Below are positions 32,250 through 42,673 of a stretch of 64,000 bases of DNA, piece by piece. The position numbers were made by a program, and so were the translations under genes. Each line of letters opens with the position of its first letter. Position 1 is the first letter of the stretch. Source of the DNA: Albugo candida (lineage: Eukaryota > Oomycota > Peronosporomycetes > Albuginales); assembly GCA_040437565.1 (NCBI GenBank), contig JBDOQK010000001.1, forward strand, positions 434,001 through 498,000. The letters are read 5' to 3'. The notes under the pieces were generated by a model, which saw only the letters and a program-made list of their open reading frames with translations, had not been told where the DNA came from and searched no databases.

Positions 32250-33412
32250 AGAATGGAACACTTCTTTAAATATAGGCACTTCAGTCAGCATCCATGCTTT
32301 GACCGGAATGGTCTGAATTCACTTTCCGTATATCGGATCGGCCACTGCGTCCTTTTCCTTCAGCTTTTCTTCCATTTTCGAAAGCACGGAGACCTAAATG
32401 CTGGTGACCAAACTGTTTAATGTCCAGCAACGCTGCGACAGACTGAGAAAGATCGCGAAGCACGAACACAAATGTCGAAGCTAAAATGTAATTATGTTAT
32501 TTGTTCCTTTGAACCTACTGCTTTACATAAGTACGAAATGTAAAGGAGATTCTAGAATCATCGAATCGAGTTTCCAACACAATCCAGTATGTGCTCGAGA
32601 TCGCAACTTTGAAAACCTGCGGTGCTGCTTCTCTTTTATCAAAACATCTTCCAAGTTTGATGATATTTTACTTGCCTCTTGATAGAGAAGGAGAAGAGAT
32701 CCAGGTNNNNNNNNNNNNNNNNNNNNNNNNNNNNNNNNNNNNNNNNNNNNNNNNNNNNNNNNNNNNNNNNNNNNNNNNNNNNNNNNNNNNNNNNNNNNNN
32801 NNNNNNATGTAAAGGAGATTCTAGAATCATCGAATCGAGTTTCCAACACAATCCAGTATGTGCTCGAGATCGCAACTTTGAAAACCTGCGGTGCTGCTTC
32901 TCTTTTATCAAAACATCTTCCAAGTTTGATGATATTTTACTTGCCTCTTGATAGAGAAGGAGAAGAGATCCAGGTTAAGGTTTCTCGTGGTGTGTCATTG
33001 GATGGAGAGATGAGATGCAACGAGAATTCATCGGATTCCTTTATTCACGTCTATGCACCACTTGAGTGAACAAAAGGTGCCACACGTTGGGCAAACCACC
33101 ACCTTGGTCTTCTGTGTGGCTCTCTTTCTGTTTATTTCTTCGTCTCCGGGACTGGTATTGTCGCATTCGGATACAACAAATCTAGGCCACCTTGCTCAAA
33201 TTTGGTCGCTACGTCGCAAGCGAATCATACCCCCTCACCGAGAAGATCTGTTTGTCGTAACGATTTCTTTGTTTTCTTTAACAACACTAGCTGCGGGTAG
33301 ATTGTTGAATAGCAGAAGCATAATCCCTCATCCGTCTCACTACTATTCAGTTAGAGCAGTCTCACAGTCAGAGCGTCTCACGATAGGTGTCATATACAAA
33401 TTGACACCCTAG
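32250..33412. other. Unassigned region with weak minus-strand coding signal
   Basis: Minus-strand frames include KTKVVVCPTCGTFCSLKWCI (about 33120-33060), which looks like a Cys-rich zinc-binding patch, and a basic stretch near 32400-32300. No family could be assigned. Part of it is doubled around the gap at 32707. Confidence 0.35.
32707..32806. other. Assembly gap, 100 N, with duplicated flank
   Basis: 32538-32706 (169 bp) is repeated at 32807-32975. Confidence 0.9.
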
Positions 33413-35631
33413 CCTGTAATAAAAAACCGGAGGATATCAATCCGTCCTCCCTTCCCGCATACCCCGAAACATCTAGGTATTATTTTGTTTCAAGAGTATC
33501 AAACTAGCAACAAATAATTTTCCCATGGATAGTCACCGACTAGCAGTTGTAGGCATCCGCCAAGGTGATGATCACCCAGATGTTTACCTAAGCTATCTAG
33601 GCATCTTCGCGATAGATCGGCTCTCGAGCAACCTTTTGAAGCCTATGTTACCATGATCTCGCATCTGGGAGCTCAAACTCTTCGATTTGGAGAACGGGCC
33701 AGTCCTCCCTACCATTGGTAAGGCGGCTTCGGGGATTTTGAAGGTCTTGCTGCTTCCAATTTCACAATCACGGGCTACCACACTGGGCGCTCCACCTTAG
33801 CATAAGCGTATGATGACCTCGATTTCGTAGGAGCTCAACTGCGGGAGCTACGCGTGATACTTTGCAGTAGTTCGAACCTTATCTTACTGTGAGACATTTG
33901 GTAATATTGAAGGTCGGACAGAGACATACTTTTCTTGTCGTCCGTGCTGCATGGGCATTACCACTCGCCTTTAACGAGGCGTTGGTAGTATCATAAGCAC
34001 CCTCTGTAACACCCTGAAGTGCCCTATTTGCTCTTCGCACCATTTAGTGGGGAAATGATGACTTTAAACGCGTTCATTTCTGTAAATTTACTCAAGTTGA
34101 TGGCTGGAAGATCAACAGTTGTTAATTCTCTTCTGTTGGTGCGAGCCAATATGGAATCTTCTTGGTCTTCATTAACATTGCCTTTATCACGCCTCCTAAC
34201 TTTGCACTTATAGCTTGTTGCCTCCGAAAGAAGAGAAAACATGATATTTTTATTGAACAAGGCATGAGTTCGTACTTGCAGTAAAAATCCTGATTAAGTC
34301 TAGTGTGTATTCTGACTGAGTCAACATAAATCTATTGTTTGTGCAAAATTACAGTAATTTGAGTGATAAGGATATATATTTTGTGCATATTTGGAAGTAG
34401 AATGTCCTATACTTTATGCATTCATCCACTTGCGACACCATTTTGTGTGGCAAAACCAATGTTTGCGAGCAACAACGGCTATTCTGTCGTCTAGCAGATT
34501 GTTGAAGTAATAATTTCGGCAAAATTACAGGGATTCATCTTGATAGGATTCCAAAACAATCTAGACGAATTTTGGTACCTTCTCGACTTCGTACAATCTC
34601 AATAAGCGTGATATGGAAGAAGGCTAGAACTTACTGAGAAATAATTAAAAGCCAGACATGTTACTTATCAACGCGAATCACGTTTTACCAGAAATAACTT
34701 TGATTAGGATGCTTGAACGCTGATTGTAAACAGATTGTAGTTTTGAAGGTGCTGGACATAGTTTTGAGCTCCGAAAAATAATGTTCCTCTTATTCGTCCA
34801 TTCACAAAAACCACAATTTGGTCCAATCAAAAGCAGTGACGCTGAATGTCAGATGCAATTCAGTTGTTGCGTTTGTTATTCCGAATGATCCGTGTGTTCG
34901 CATAGTTCAAAAATATCCACAGCTCGAAAACTTTGAGCTTGTACCTGTTTGTGGCTGTGCCATAGCATCATTAATTTGATCGTCAGCGCAAGTGGCTTTG
35001 GTGCTTTCCAAATAAACCAATAAAGACGCTTACTCCAGCCACATTCTCGGTGTTCTTCTTTACTTCCTTAGAAGTTGCTGGTTCTTCAGGATGCCATTTC
35101 AAGCGAGGCTTCGGCTTTGTATATTTAGAGCTTATTCCCGACTTCATTCATGAGCGCAACAAATTTAATGAAGAATTGAGCATGATTACAGTTTTAGTTT
35201 TCGTTGCATAAATGATTATGGCGAAGTGAAAATTAGTGATTTGAAAAAGTCTCAACACGCACCGAATATAAGTTTTGCTTCATGTGTCTCATGCTTGGGC
35301 GTAGAATGTTTTCGGTGTCAGTAACGTGACGGTAGGTCTGCATGATAGCAAATCCGGCGATCCAGGTCTACGACAGATGGTGATGACTACAACGGAAACA
35401 GGGAGAATACGTGCAAGATGGATGCGACTAATTCTGATCGACTAGGTAAGTGTACAAAAGTGTACGGTGCTTGACTGCTTGCCAGTCTGCTGGGTGAACA
35501 AAACGACTGGATATGATGATTTACTCAAATGCAATAGTTGTATATCCTTATTTCGTATACAGCCTATAGCATCAGCGAATTGGCTATAACAAAAATAGTA
35601 AAGTGAGTCTATCTTCTTCTACTGTGTCATT
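33413..35631. other. Long region without a recognised gene
   Basis: 33416-34013 begins TGTAATA and ends TGTAACA and could be a decayed solo LTR, but no target duplication or second copy was found. Minus-strand frames at 33781-33593 and 34260-34024 are hydrophilic but unidentified. From 34300 to 35600 I see nothing but AT-rich sequence. Confidence 0.35.
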
Positions 35632-36142
35632 ATGACGATACTGACGCTTCTGTGCTTTTTCACGGTAATATCGTAACTGGAGCGTAAATGTATGTGATAG
35701 TTCGACAAAACGAAACTATTTGGGTCGATTGATTGCAACCATGTGAATCGAATGGAGACATACTTTTCTTCGTTGTCTTCTTGTGTCACTGAATGATAAG
35801 AGTATACGTGTGTGATAGTAAGTTTCTCATTTAAAATAGTACAGCATCTGTACCCTTCTTCAGATAATTCGGATAACATAGTTCTTATATCGCCTACTGT
35901 AGGGTTTAACAACTCGCAAATCACACCTGGAATGAATTATTCTGCTTTCATGATTCTATTTGAAAGCTGCTTTCACGACCGATGCGGCAGCCGGTGACGA
36001 ACATATGACGCTCGGATTGACTGCGCACCTAGTGCACTATCAACCGCAATATATCCACGTAAAATGCATTAAGGAAGTGTTTGATGCTAATAGCTTTGAA
36101 ATTTCTGGTCTGAATATGATAGCAGTCCCAAACTCAAAATAG
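35632..36142 (+). pseudogene. Decayed upstream part of a possible membrane glycoprotein gene
   Basis: An ATG at 35632 opens a short hydrophobic peptide (MTILTLLCFFTVIS) like a signal peptide, then a stop. In the same frame, 35812-35997 reads DNIVLISPTVGFNNSQITPG and MILFESCFHDRCGSR, with two possible N-glycosylation sites and paired Cys. A frame change at about 35990 leads to HYQPQYIHVKCIKEVFDAN, ending at 36142. These features resemble the ectodomain parts found downstream at 36886-37826, but there is a gap between them and no homology was established. Confidence 0.3.
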
Positions 36143-36252
36143 AACAGTCAAAGGAAGAATGATACTCTCATCAGCGAGATAAAGGCTTCTCAAATATGGC
36201 GCCAATTTTCACCGAGACAAAGGAACTTGGAATGAAATGATAGAAAGATTCA

Positions 36253-36352
36253 NNNNNNNNNNNNNNNNNNNNNNNNNNNNNNNNNNNNNNNNNNNNNNNN
36301 NNNNNNNNNNNNNNNNNNNNNNNNNNNNNNNNNNNNNNNNNNNNNNNNNNNN
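36253..36352. other. Assembly gap, 100 N, with duplicated flank
   Basis: 36187-36252 (66 bp) is repeated at 36353-36418. Confidence 0.9.
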
Positions 36353-36885
36353 TTCTCAAATATGGCGCCAATTTTCACCGAGACAAAGGAACTTGGAATG
36401 AAATGATAGAAAGATTCATTACCGGATAATCTAAAACCACCCAGAACGCATTGCATCTATCTTCAAAACCTTTATGCTTTCCCTGATAGTGTGCAACGAT
36501 AAACTGACGTTTCATTCATTCGTAATGACTCCTTCGTCGGACTTAAAACGCCAGCTTTTGTGTCTCGCCCGCTCATGCCTTTTTTGAATAAAAAAAGACA
36601 TCAGCGCCCTTAATTCAATCATTGCTTTGCACAATTCACTACAGAAGCATACACTTTCATAGATTGCCAGCTATATGTCTCCAATAGATGAATAAACATC
36701 TGAAAGATAAGTTGTTTGAGGTTGGTACAAAATTCTCCGGCAGGAGACCTAACAATTCTAGTACCTCCCCCCCCCGTCCATACCGGTACTCGGATGTGCA
36801 GGGTAGCTCCTCGATCTTTATTTGGAATAAACGGTAGTTTTTGACTGAAGTACATTCATTTACCCAAAACCAGAAATTTGATAAA

Positions 36886-37233
36886 ATGACGTGCAGCTAC
36901 TGCAGTTACAAGTCGCATCCTTGCTCATACAAGTCTCAGCTTGAGGAAATAATTATGGAACAGGACATTTCAAGAGTGTGTAATTCTGCTGGTTTCATTC
37001 AGATGGATGACATTATCTGTAATAATCTGGATTGTCTGTGTGATGTCGACCGAGCTTGCGTAAGTCTTGTCGTGGGATGCGTTAAAACATTGAAGGTAGG
37101 GACTAGGAAACGATGCATAGGAGCCGCGATGATAGAAAAACGTTTCAAGATGTGTGCCATTGCTCAGAATCTTACTGGTAAGATCTTTACGACGACGATC
37201 GCAAATGATATTCTCCTATACTTTGGTGTGTAG
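36886..37233 (+). pseudogene. Cysteine-rich ectodomain-like ORF, upstream half
   Basis: Starting at ATG 36886 the frame gives 115 residues with 12 Cys, for example CSYCSYKSHPC near the start and CNNLDCLCDVDRAC near residue 45, and the site NLT. No catalytic motif. The frame closes at 37233 while the next frame, which is open from 37209, continues with a Cys-rich segment and then a membrane anchor. The two frames overlap by 25 bases, as expected for one gene broken by a frameshift. High, paired Cys content suggests a secreted or viral-type surface domain. No family was recognised. Confidence 0.4.
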
Positions 37234-37241
37234 CGCAAACC

Positions 37242-37826
37242 ATGACAAATATGGCTGACGATTGGATTTATTTCAATGACTTGAAGGAAAAATGTACATC
37301 CGAAGATTGTATCGCGACTAGAAACTTCCATAATTGCAACATGATGATATGTGGGCACCTAGTCGTAGCGTGGAAAGATCACAGTTCGTACAATTTTATC
37401 GCCAGCGGATCTCACAATCGGGATTTGACCGCCGGTTTTATCCATTTCAGAGCAGCACATGAGCTGGCGACAATGGACACCCTAAACTTCTGTAGAACAA
37501 TTGCGAGTGCAAAAATACAAAATTGTTACACATTGAAAACTCTGAGTCAAGTAGGGACCACCTGTGATGAATATTACCTACAATATGACAGTGCCCTATC
37601 GATTAATCAAGAGACGTACTCCTTCTCATCACTCGATTGGTGGTCGTGGTGCATGGTTGTATCGAGTATTGTTACGGCTATAGTTGCTGCTATAATTGCG
37701 GGTGTCTCATACTATCGGTACCGGAAGCTCACTTTGGGTGACGAAAATATTGCTTTGATCCGTCATAAAGTAAAAAATCAATCAATCCTGAACAAACCTT
37801 GCAAGAATGAAGCAAAAAATGTCTGA
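37242..37826 (+). pseudogene. Type I membrane protein-like ORF with C-terminal anchor
   Basis: 194 codons from ATG 37242. Residues 1-130 are polar with seven or more Cys (such as CTSEDC and CNMMIC). Then LDWWSWCMVVSSIVTAIVAA begins a single hydrophobic segment (about residues 130-155), followed by YYRYRKL and a short basic tail of about 35 residues. This layout (Cys-rich outside, aromatic membrane-proximal motif, one anchor, short basic tail) is that of class I/II-like viral or retroelement envelope proteins and of some cell-surface proteins. It has no upstream signal of a transposase or pol gene next to it. Unidentified; a host membrane protein is also possible. Confidence 0.45.
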
Positions 37827-38697
37827 AGCTTGGTAGAATATAAACCTGTTTATAATGTACACAGACATTGTCCGCGAAATGTTCACGGCATTAGCACCTG
37901 GAACTTAGAAACGACACGAAGTTTTCTCCGTCTTCACCGAAAATATTCACTTAACACGAGAAGAAATGTTGCTGTGCGCAAATCTGGTCTTCAAATTAGC
38001 CATGCCGCTTATATTCAACGAATCTTCTTTGTACTTGATAATTGAACTATACCTGCTGTTACAACCACAACCTAAAAAGCAACTGTGGGCGCTTTACAGC
38101 CAGATATATACTTGGGCCACAATCTTGACATGAAGCCTAGAAGAGAAATGAGACGTTTAGACATGCCGCTTGTAAGATATGAGGTAGCACCAAAATCTCC
38201 GATAGGTCTATATAAGTCTTGGTCGCAGGGGAGATGGCGATTGATATTCAAATGGATATTTTGATTTTTAATTTAAACGGACTGGCATGGGCACGGAGTA
38301 AGAATACCGGGCTAGTAAGAAACAAACTAACGAGACAACAAGTAAACGAGAGCAGTACTTCCACTCCTTATGATAGTCGCTGTATCCCCATTCAAGTTCC
38401 GTTATTATTACATCGGGCTTTTTCTGCTACCATTTTCAGTAAGAGTCTGATACGCAACGCTTTATCATGTTTCAAAGTGATCATAGATCAAATATGTTGG
38501 GTCGATCTGATAGCTCTCTGTCCCTTTCATGTTCTACCAAATATGTGTACTCTAGCCGTGTAGGTCCTTACCAATGAGGATGAAGGTCAGGTAGAGGGAT
38601 TTTGATATGAAGGGATCCATTCCGATGACGGTATAGAGTCCATGTGCAACAATGGAATCAATTTTTATTGTTGGGCTTATCTCGCTTGTCTATGTAA
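37827..38697. other. Downstream of the membrane-protein remnant, unassigned
   Basis: Plus-strand frames at 37830-38045 and about 38150-38240 (MKPRREMRRLDMPLVRYEVA) are hydrophilic and protein-like but unidentified. They may be the rest of the same decayed locus. 38219-38563 is open on the plus strand without motif. Confidence 0.3.
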
Positions 38698-38885
38698 TGT
38701 TCAAAGGAATGATGCCAGTGCAAATGTAGGAGTGTTATTTATTGTTATCTACATGCTACGACGGTTTTGTCTCTTCACAAGACATCATCTTCGCCTGTTT
38801 TTCTACACCATCCAAGGATAGAAATAGCCGGTACTCCGAAGTGGTCGGTCGCAGAAACGCTTTGACAGCGACTGTTGCTCTTCCG
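38698..38885 (-). repeat. 3' LTR of copia-3
   Basis: 188 bp, plus-strand start TGTTCAAAGG, end GCTCTTCCG. Confidence 0.8.
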
Positions 38886-38932
38886 ATACTCCTCCTCGGA
38901 CGACGCGCTTCAACCGTCCCACCTGCCCACAA

Positions 38933-39300
38933 TCACACAAGATTAAACAATCCTCGCAACTCCGTCACCCTGGGCGCCGATAGTGTTTTCGTCAACAGGT
39001 CCGCCTTCATGAGCTTCGACTGCAAGAATTCAGGTTTGACTATACCTTTTTTGGCATAATCCCAGATGAACTTAATTCGCACATTCACGCGTTTCGTACT
39101 TGACATGCTTCCTTCACACTTTAACTGCTTAATTGCTTCTTGATTATCCATCAGCATGCTCATTGGTTCCGTCACAGGAAGCCCAATCTCTTTTAGCATC
39201 TGTCGCAATTCCAGCAGCTCCATATAGACGTGCGATGCCGAGTTAAATTCTGCCTCCAAGTTGGACAGGGACACTCCAGTATGCCTCTTGCATATCCACT
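38933..39300 (-). pseudogene. copia-3 RNase H
   Basis: Minus strand, long clean frame: SNLEAEFNSASHVYMELLEL (catalytic Glu), MLMDNQEAIKQLKCEGS (catalytic Asp), KRVNVRIKFIWDYAKKGIV and MKADLLTKTLSAPRVTELRG, ending near the polypurine tract. This is the standard copia C-terminus with its key residues intact. Confidence 0.88.
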
Positions 39301-39367
39301 AAGCGATAACTCCATTCACCGCAAGTACCCCTCCAGTTATTAACTTGCGATCGGTTTTATTTGCTGC

Positions 39368-39467
39368 NNNNNNNNNNNNNNNNNNNNNNNNNNNNNNNNN
39401 NNNNNNNNNNNNNNNNNNNNNNNNNNNNNNNNNNNNNNNNNNNNNNNNNNNNNNNNNNNNNNNNNNN
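39368..39467. other. Assembly gap, 100 N, at an internal jump of copia-3
   Basis: Minus-strand sequence goes from the integrase start (SDLKGPMTPRDRPGNR) on the right to RNase H on the left. About 2 kb of integrase and reverse transcriptase would be expected between; the 100 N are a placeholder. Flanks not duplicated. Confidence 0.9.
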
Positions 39468-40135
39468 AGCGATTTCCTGGTCGATCACGAGGGGTCATGG
39501 GACCTTTCAAGTCAGACAAGATGACCCCCCCCCCATAACATAAACCGGTGAGTTTACGCCATTGTCATTCTTCGGCTGCAAGTTTCGGGCCTGCTTCACT
39601 TGGGCTCAAGCTAGGCAATGTTTACGTGCTAAGTTGGACAATTCGATTCCGCATGGTGGATGTTTGGCCATGCGAATAATTGTGTCGTAGTTTAGATGCG
39701 CAAGTCTTCTGTTAAAGTGCATGAGCGCTCCTTTTTACACGTTTTGGCTCACTTCACTTTCAGCTTGTGCCAACATCGTTATTAGCATATTCCTTGGTCT
39801 ATTGACGCATCCGCTCCCATGAGACCGCATAACGAGCACATTGTTCATCTTATCGACATCAAAGATGGCCATCCCACTTTCCACGTTGGTGACGACCCTG
39901 TGATTCCCTATGTAGGATATCACGAGCCCTTTGGCCTCCAATATGCGATAAAAAATAATGTTCCTTGCAAGGTTTTCGGCATATTGGACGTCCGAAATCC
40001 GAACTCTTGTGACCTTGCCCTTCACTGTGGTTGTGATTGTCACGCTTCCACGCTTCATGATGCACAGGCGGACTTCGTCAGCTGTGACGCACTCGCCATG
40101 AAAGTCCCTGGATCCTCGACCATTTTTTCATCGTT
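39468..40135 (-). pseudogene. copia-3 protease-region and GAG-pre-integrase
   Basis: Minus frame 40058-39735 reads VRISDVQYAENLARNIIFYR, ILEAKGLVISYIGNHRVVTN and onward, the conserved region between protease and integrase. Then RRLAHLNYDTIIRMAKHPP gives the His box, and ILSDLKGPMTPRDRPGNR the first integrase Asp, at the gap edge. Confidence 0.8.
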
Positions 40136-41223
40136 TACCAAGTGACGGCTCGAGTCGCTGTCCACTGACTAATTTTCTTGATTAGCGCTGATGTCGTCCA
40201 ATGCAAGTACAAAATCCACGTCATCGCTTGTTTTTTGTCGACCTTATTCGCGGGACGCGCAGCCTGTATGTGTTCCAGATTTCCGAAACTGTAACACTTC
40301 CGCAAACCTTTGCGCACGTTTCATACGTTGTTCACGACGTCTTCTCCAATGTGCTTTCCGCACAGCTCGATGTCCGTCGACTGCGCGAAGTGTGCCCATT
40401 TCTTTGCTTGACGCAAGTAATCAATTCTTGTCAAGTTCAAGCGCGCCAGCATTGGTTAACTCATCGATGGGTCGGCATAATGGACAATGTTGTCCTATAC
40501 CAAGCTGTCTGCTCCACCACATGCCTCGCTTACTGAGACCAGGTACAAATAGTGTATGGTACAATGCGCTTGGGACTCTTGGGGTCCGTAAATAGTTTCA
40601 TGCTCTTTGCTGGAAGAGATCTTCGTTGCGAACGTATGAAGAAGCCTTTGTATGGCGTGCTCCAATGTCGGCTCCCCCTGCCATCAACCTTCAATTTGGA
40701 GACTTTAGTAATGATCATCCATTCCCGCGAGATTGAGTCGAAGTACGTCTATCTTGACATCTTCTGTCCTCGCAAACCTACTTGCTGTCTTATCGAAAGA
40801 GACTTCCCGTACAGACTTCTTCCCCCAGGACAGGAAACCACCTCTTAGACCCTGGTAAAGCTCCTTTCCATCAAATTGACGAATGCTCATCTTGCGCTGT
40901 CTTTCGTCACGCACTTTCTCATGCGACGGGTCGTTTTGCGGTTTCGGCTGCTGCTGATACACTGGAGGTGGCATGTACTGTTGTGGCAACCCCGGCTGCG
41001 GAGCCTGTGAAAACTCGACATTGTGAGCCGCCCGTGCATACCCAGGTTGATTCACCCCGAAGTATGTTCTTAGAGAAGGGTTTGGCGACCGAGCTCTCGG
41101 CGATGTCACATCGAGAGAACCCCGATTCACAGGCTGTCCCTGGCTGATCACCGAGCTGAATACGTGGGACTCTCTCTCCAGTAACTGGTCCTTGTCTTCT
41201 TGTGGCGCCTCTAGCTTGACCAT
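40136..41223 (-). pseudogene. copia-3 gag
   Basis: The frame 41223-40705 (172 residues) is Pro/Gln-rich in its middle (QQYMPPPVYQQQPKPQNDP) and then carries MSIRQFDGKELYQGLRGGFL and SWGKKSVREVSF, the typical oomycete copia gag core. Downstream after a frame change, KCYSFGNLEHIQAARP (about 40295-40245) is a CCHC knuckle with Cys positions lost. Confidence 0.75.
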
Positions 41224-41390
41224 TCGCTTCGCTAGTCCCGTCAGAGGTCCCCCAGCCTGTCATCAGTGTTCCGTGGCATCGTCTCTGACTTGACTTCTAA
41301 GTCATGACTTCGTAGATTAACGGCCTCTTCGCGGGCAGCAACTGTCTTAGGCTCCGCGGTTGGCTCCACCGCGTGGGCGGCATTATCGAT

Positions 41391-41403
41391 TGGGCATATA
41401 ACC
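41391..41403 (-). promoter_or_regulatory. tRNA primer-binding site of copia-3
   Basis: GGTTATATGCCCA on the minus strand, adjacent to the LTR; differs slightly from GGTTATGAGCCCA of copia-2. Confidence 0.65.
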
Positions 41404-41593
41404 TGTTCAATGGAATGATGCTAGTGCAAATGTAGAAGTGTTATTTATTGTTATCTACATGCTACGACGGTTTCGTCCCTGCACAAGACATTATCTTCGC
41501 CTGGTTTTTCTACAACGACCAAGGATAGAAGCAGCCGTTACTCCGAAGTGGTCGGTCGACAGCAACGCTATAACAGTGACTGTTGTTCTTCCA
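41404..41593 (-). repeat. 5' LTR of copia-3
   Basis: 190 bp, plus-strand start TGTTCAATGG, end GTTCTTCCA. Confidence 0.8.
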
Positions 41594-42070
41594 ATATGTG
41601 ATACTATCGTAGATGTCATGGAAGTGAAGTCGTTAGCAAACAATAAATCTGATCAAAATCTTAATTAGGTGGGTCACACCGAACTATTTTTAGTTGGAAT
41701 TATAAATAGGGAATCGTTATTCATCACTCACCTTTTCTGTGATCTGCACTCAGCCTCAATTGATTTTAAATTAGTGGCCTGTGATTGGTTAAAATAAGTA
41801 TGACAGAATAATAAAAGTCAAATTAAGGGAATCGTTATTCAGCCCCCATCCTCCATAAAGTACTGGCAAACGTAGCCTCTGATTGGTCTGAATGAATGCA
41901 ACGGAATAATTAAAATATAAATCAGTCACACTGTTGTCTCCTCCAGCTTCAATTTACCTGTAGGCTTGACGAGATCTACAATGGACTATCGTTGCTCCAA
42001 CAATCTTTGTCACCAGGTAATACCGCTGCCTGCTAATCATTTTGATCAGCATTGGTGACTGATACAGCCA

Positions 42071-42397
42071 ATGCCAGCACATATTGAGGTTGGGACCATG
42101 CCAATTGGCATTAAGATAGCATGGGAGAGGATAAATGATGAGTTGGGAAATGCGTCCGATCATATTAGGCGTGCGCTGCTAGACTATGTCTTGGCAGTCA
42201 CAGAGACAGAAACTCGCGATCCTGTGCGGGTGCGCACGCGTGGTAGGACATCGGGCTCAACGCAGCGACTTCCATCGAAGTTTAAGCATGTTAGCGCTGC
42301 TGTGGGTGCTCCTGTGCATCGCCGAAGACGTCAAAAATTCCAAAAGACAGGTCTTAATGCCATAACCTGCCGTCGAGAATCAACAGCACACCAATAG
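42071..42397 (+). CDS. Small ORF inside the foldback-like element
   Basis: 109 codons from ATG 42071. Starts HIEVGTMPIGIKIAWERIND and has a basic C-terminal half with RGRTSGSTQRLPSKFK and HRRRRQKFQK, a Gly-Arg-rich, AT-hook-like pattern that also occurs at MULE transposase C-termini. It could be a relic of the element's transposase. CAA/CAG-rich DNA follows. Confidence 0.35.
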   Translation: MPAHIEVGTMPIGIKIAWERINDELGNASDHIRRALLDYVLAVTETETRDPVRVRTRGRTSGSTQRLPSKFKHVSAAVGAPVHRRRRQKFQKTGLNAITCRRESTAHQ

Positions 42398-42673
42398 TAA
42401 CAGCAACACTTGAAGCAGTAGATTTAGATACACGCTTAGATCAAGTAGTACAAAATTTGCAGAAACCGAAATTTTTTTTTGATTTCATTGTTTTCATTTC
42501 GTTGCATTAATCAGACCAATCAGAGGCCAAGAAATCATAAATTTATGAATGGTGCGGGCTGATTACTGATTCCCGTGATTTATTTTTATTTATTCTCTCA
42601 TATTTGTTTAAACCAATCAGAGGCCCCAATTGCCATCAATTTATGGAGGCTGAGTGATGATTACAGAAAAATA

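Larger units (their letters stand above)
38698..41593 (-). mobile_element. Ty1/copia retrotransposon copia-3, both LTRs present, internally shortened
   Basis: LTRs at 38698-38885 (3') and 41404-41593 (5'), sharing TGTTCAA-GGAATGATGC and the rest with substitutions. The primer-binding site on the minus strand (41403-41391) reads GGTTATATGCCCA, one or two changes from that of copia-1 and -2. A purine tract GAGGAGGAG abuts the 3' LTR. Gag, protease region, GAG-pre-integrase and RNase H are present; integrase and reverse transcriptase are missing at the gap 39368-39467. The flanking 5-bp sequences do not match clearly. Confidence 0.88.

Noticed and set aside
27604-32254. Target-site duplication for copia-2
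   Set aside because: CTTCA and AGAAT do not match.
33053-33412. 119-codon plus-strand ORF with hydrophobic runs
   Set aside because: The minus strand of the same stretch has a Cys-rich hydrophilic reading, making the plus ORF a likely mirror. No motif on either strand is decisive.
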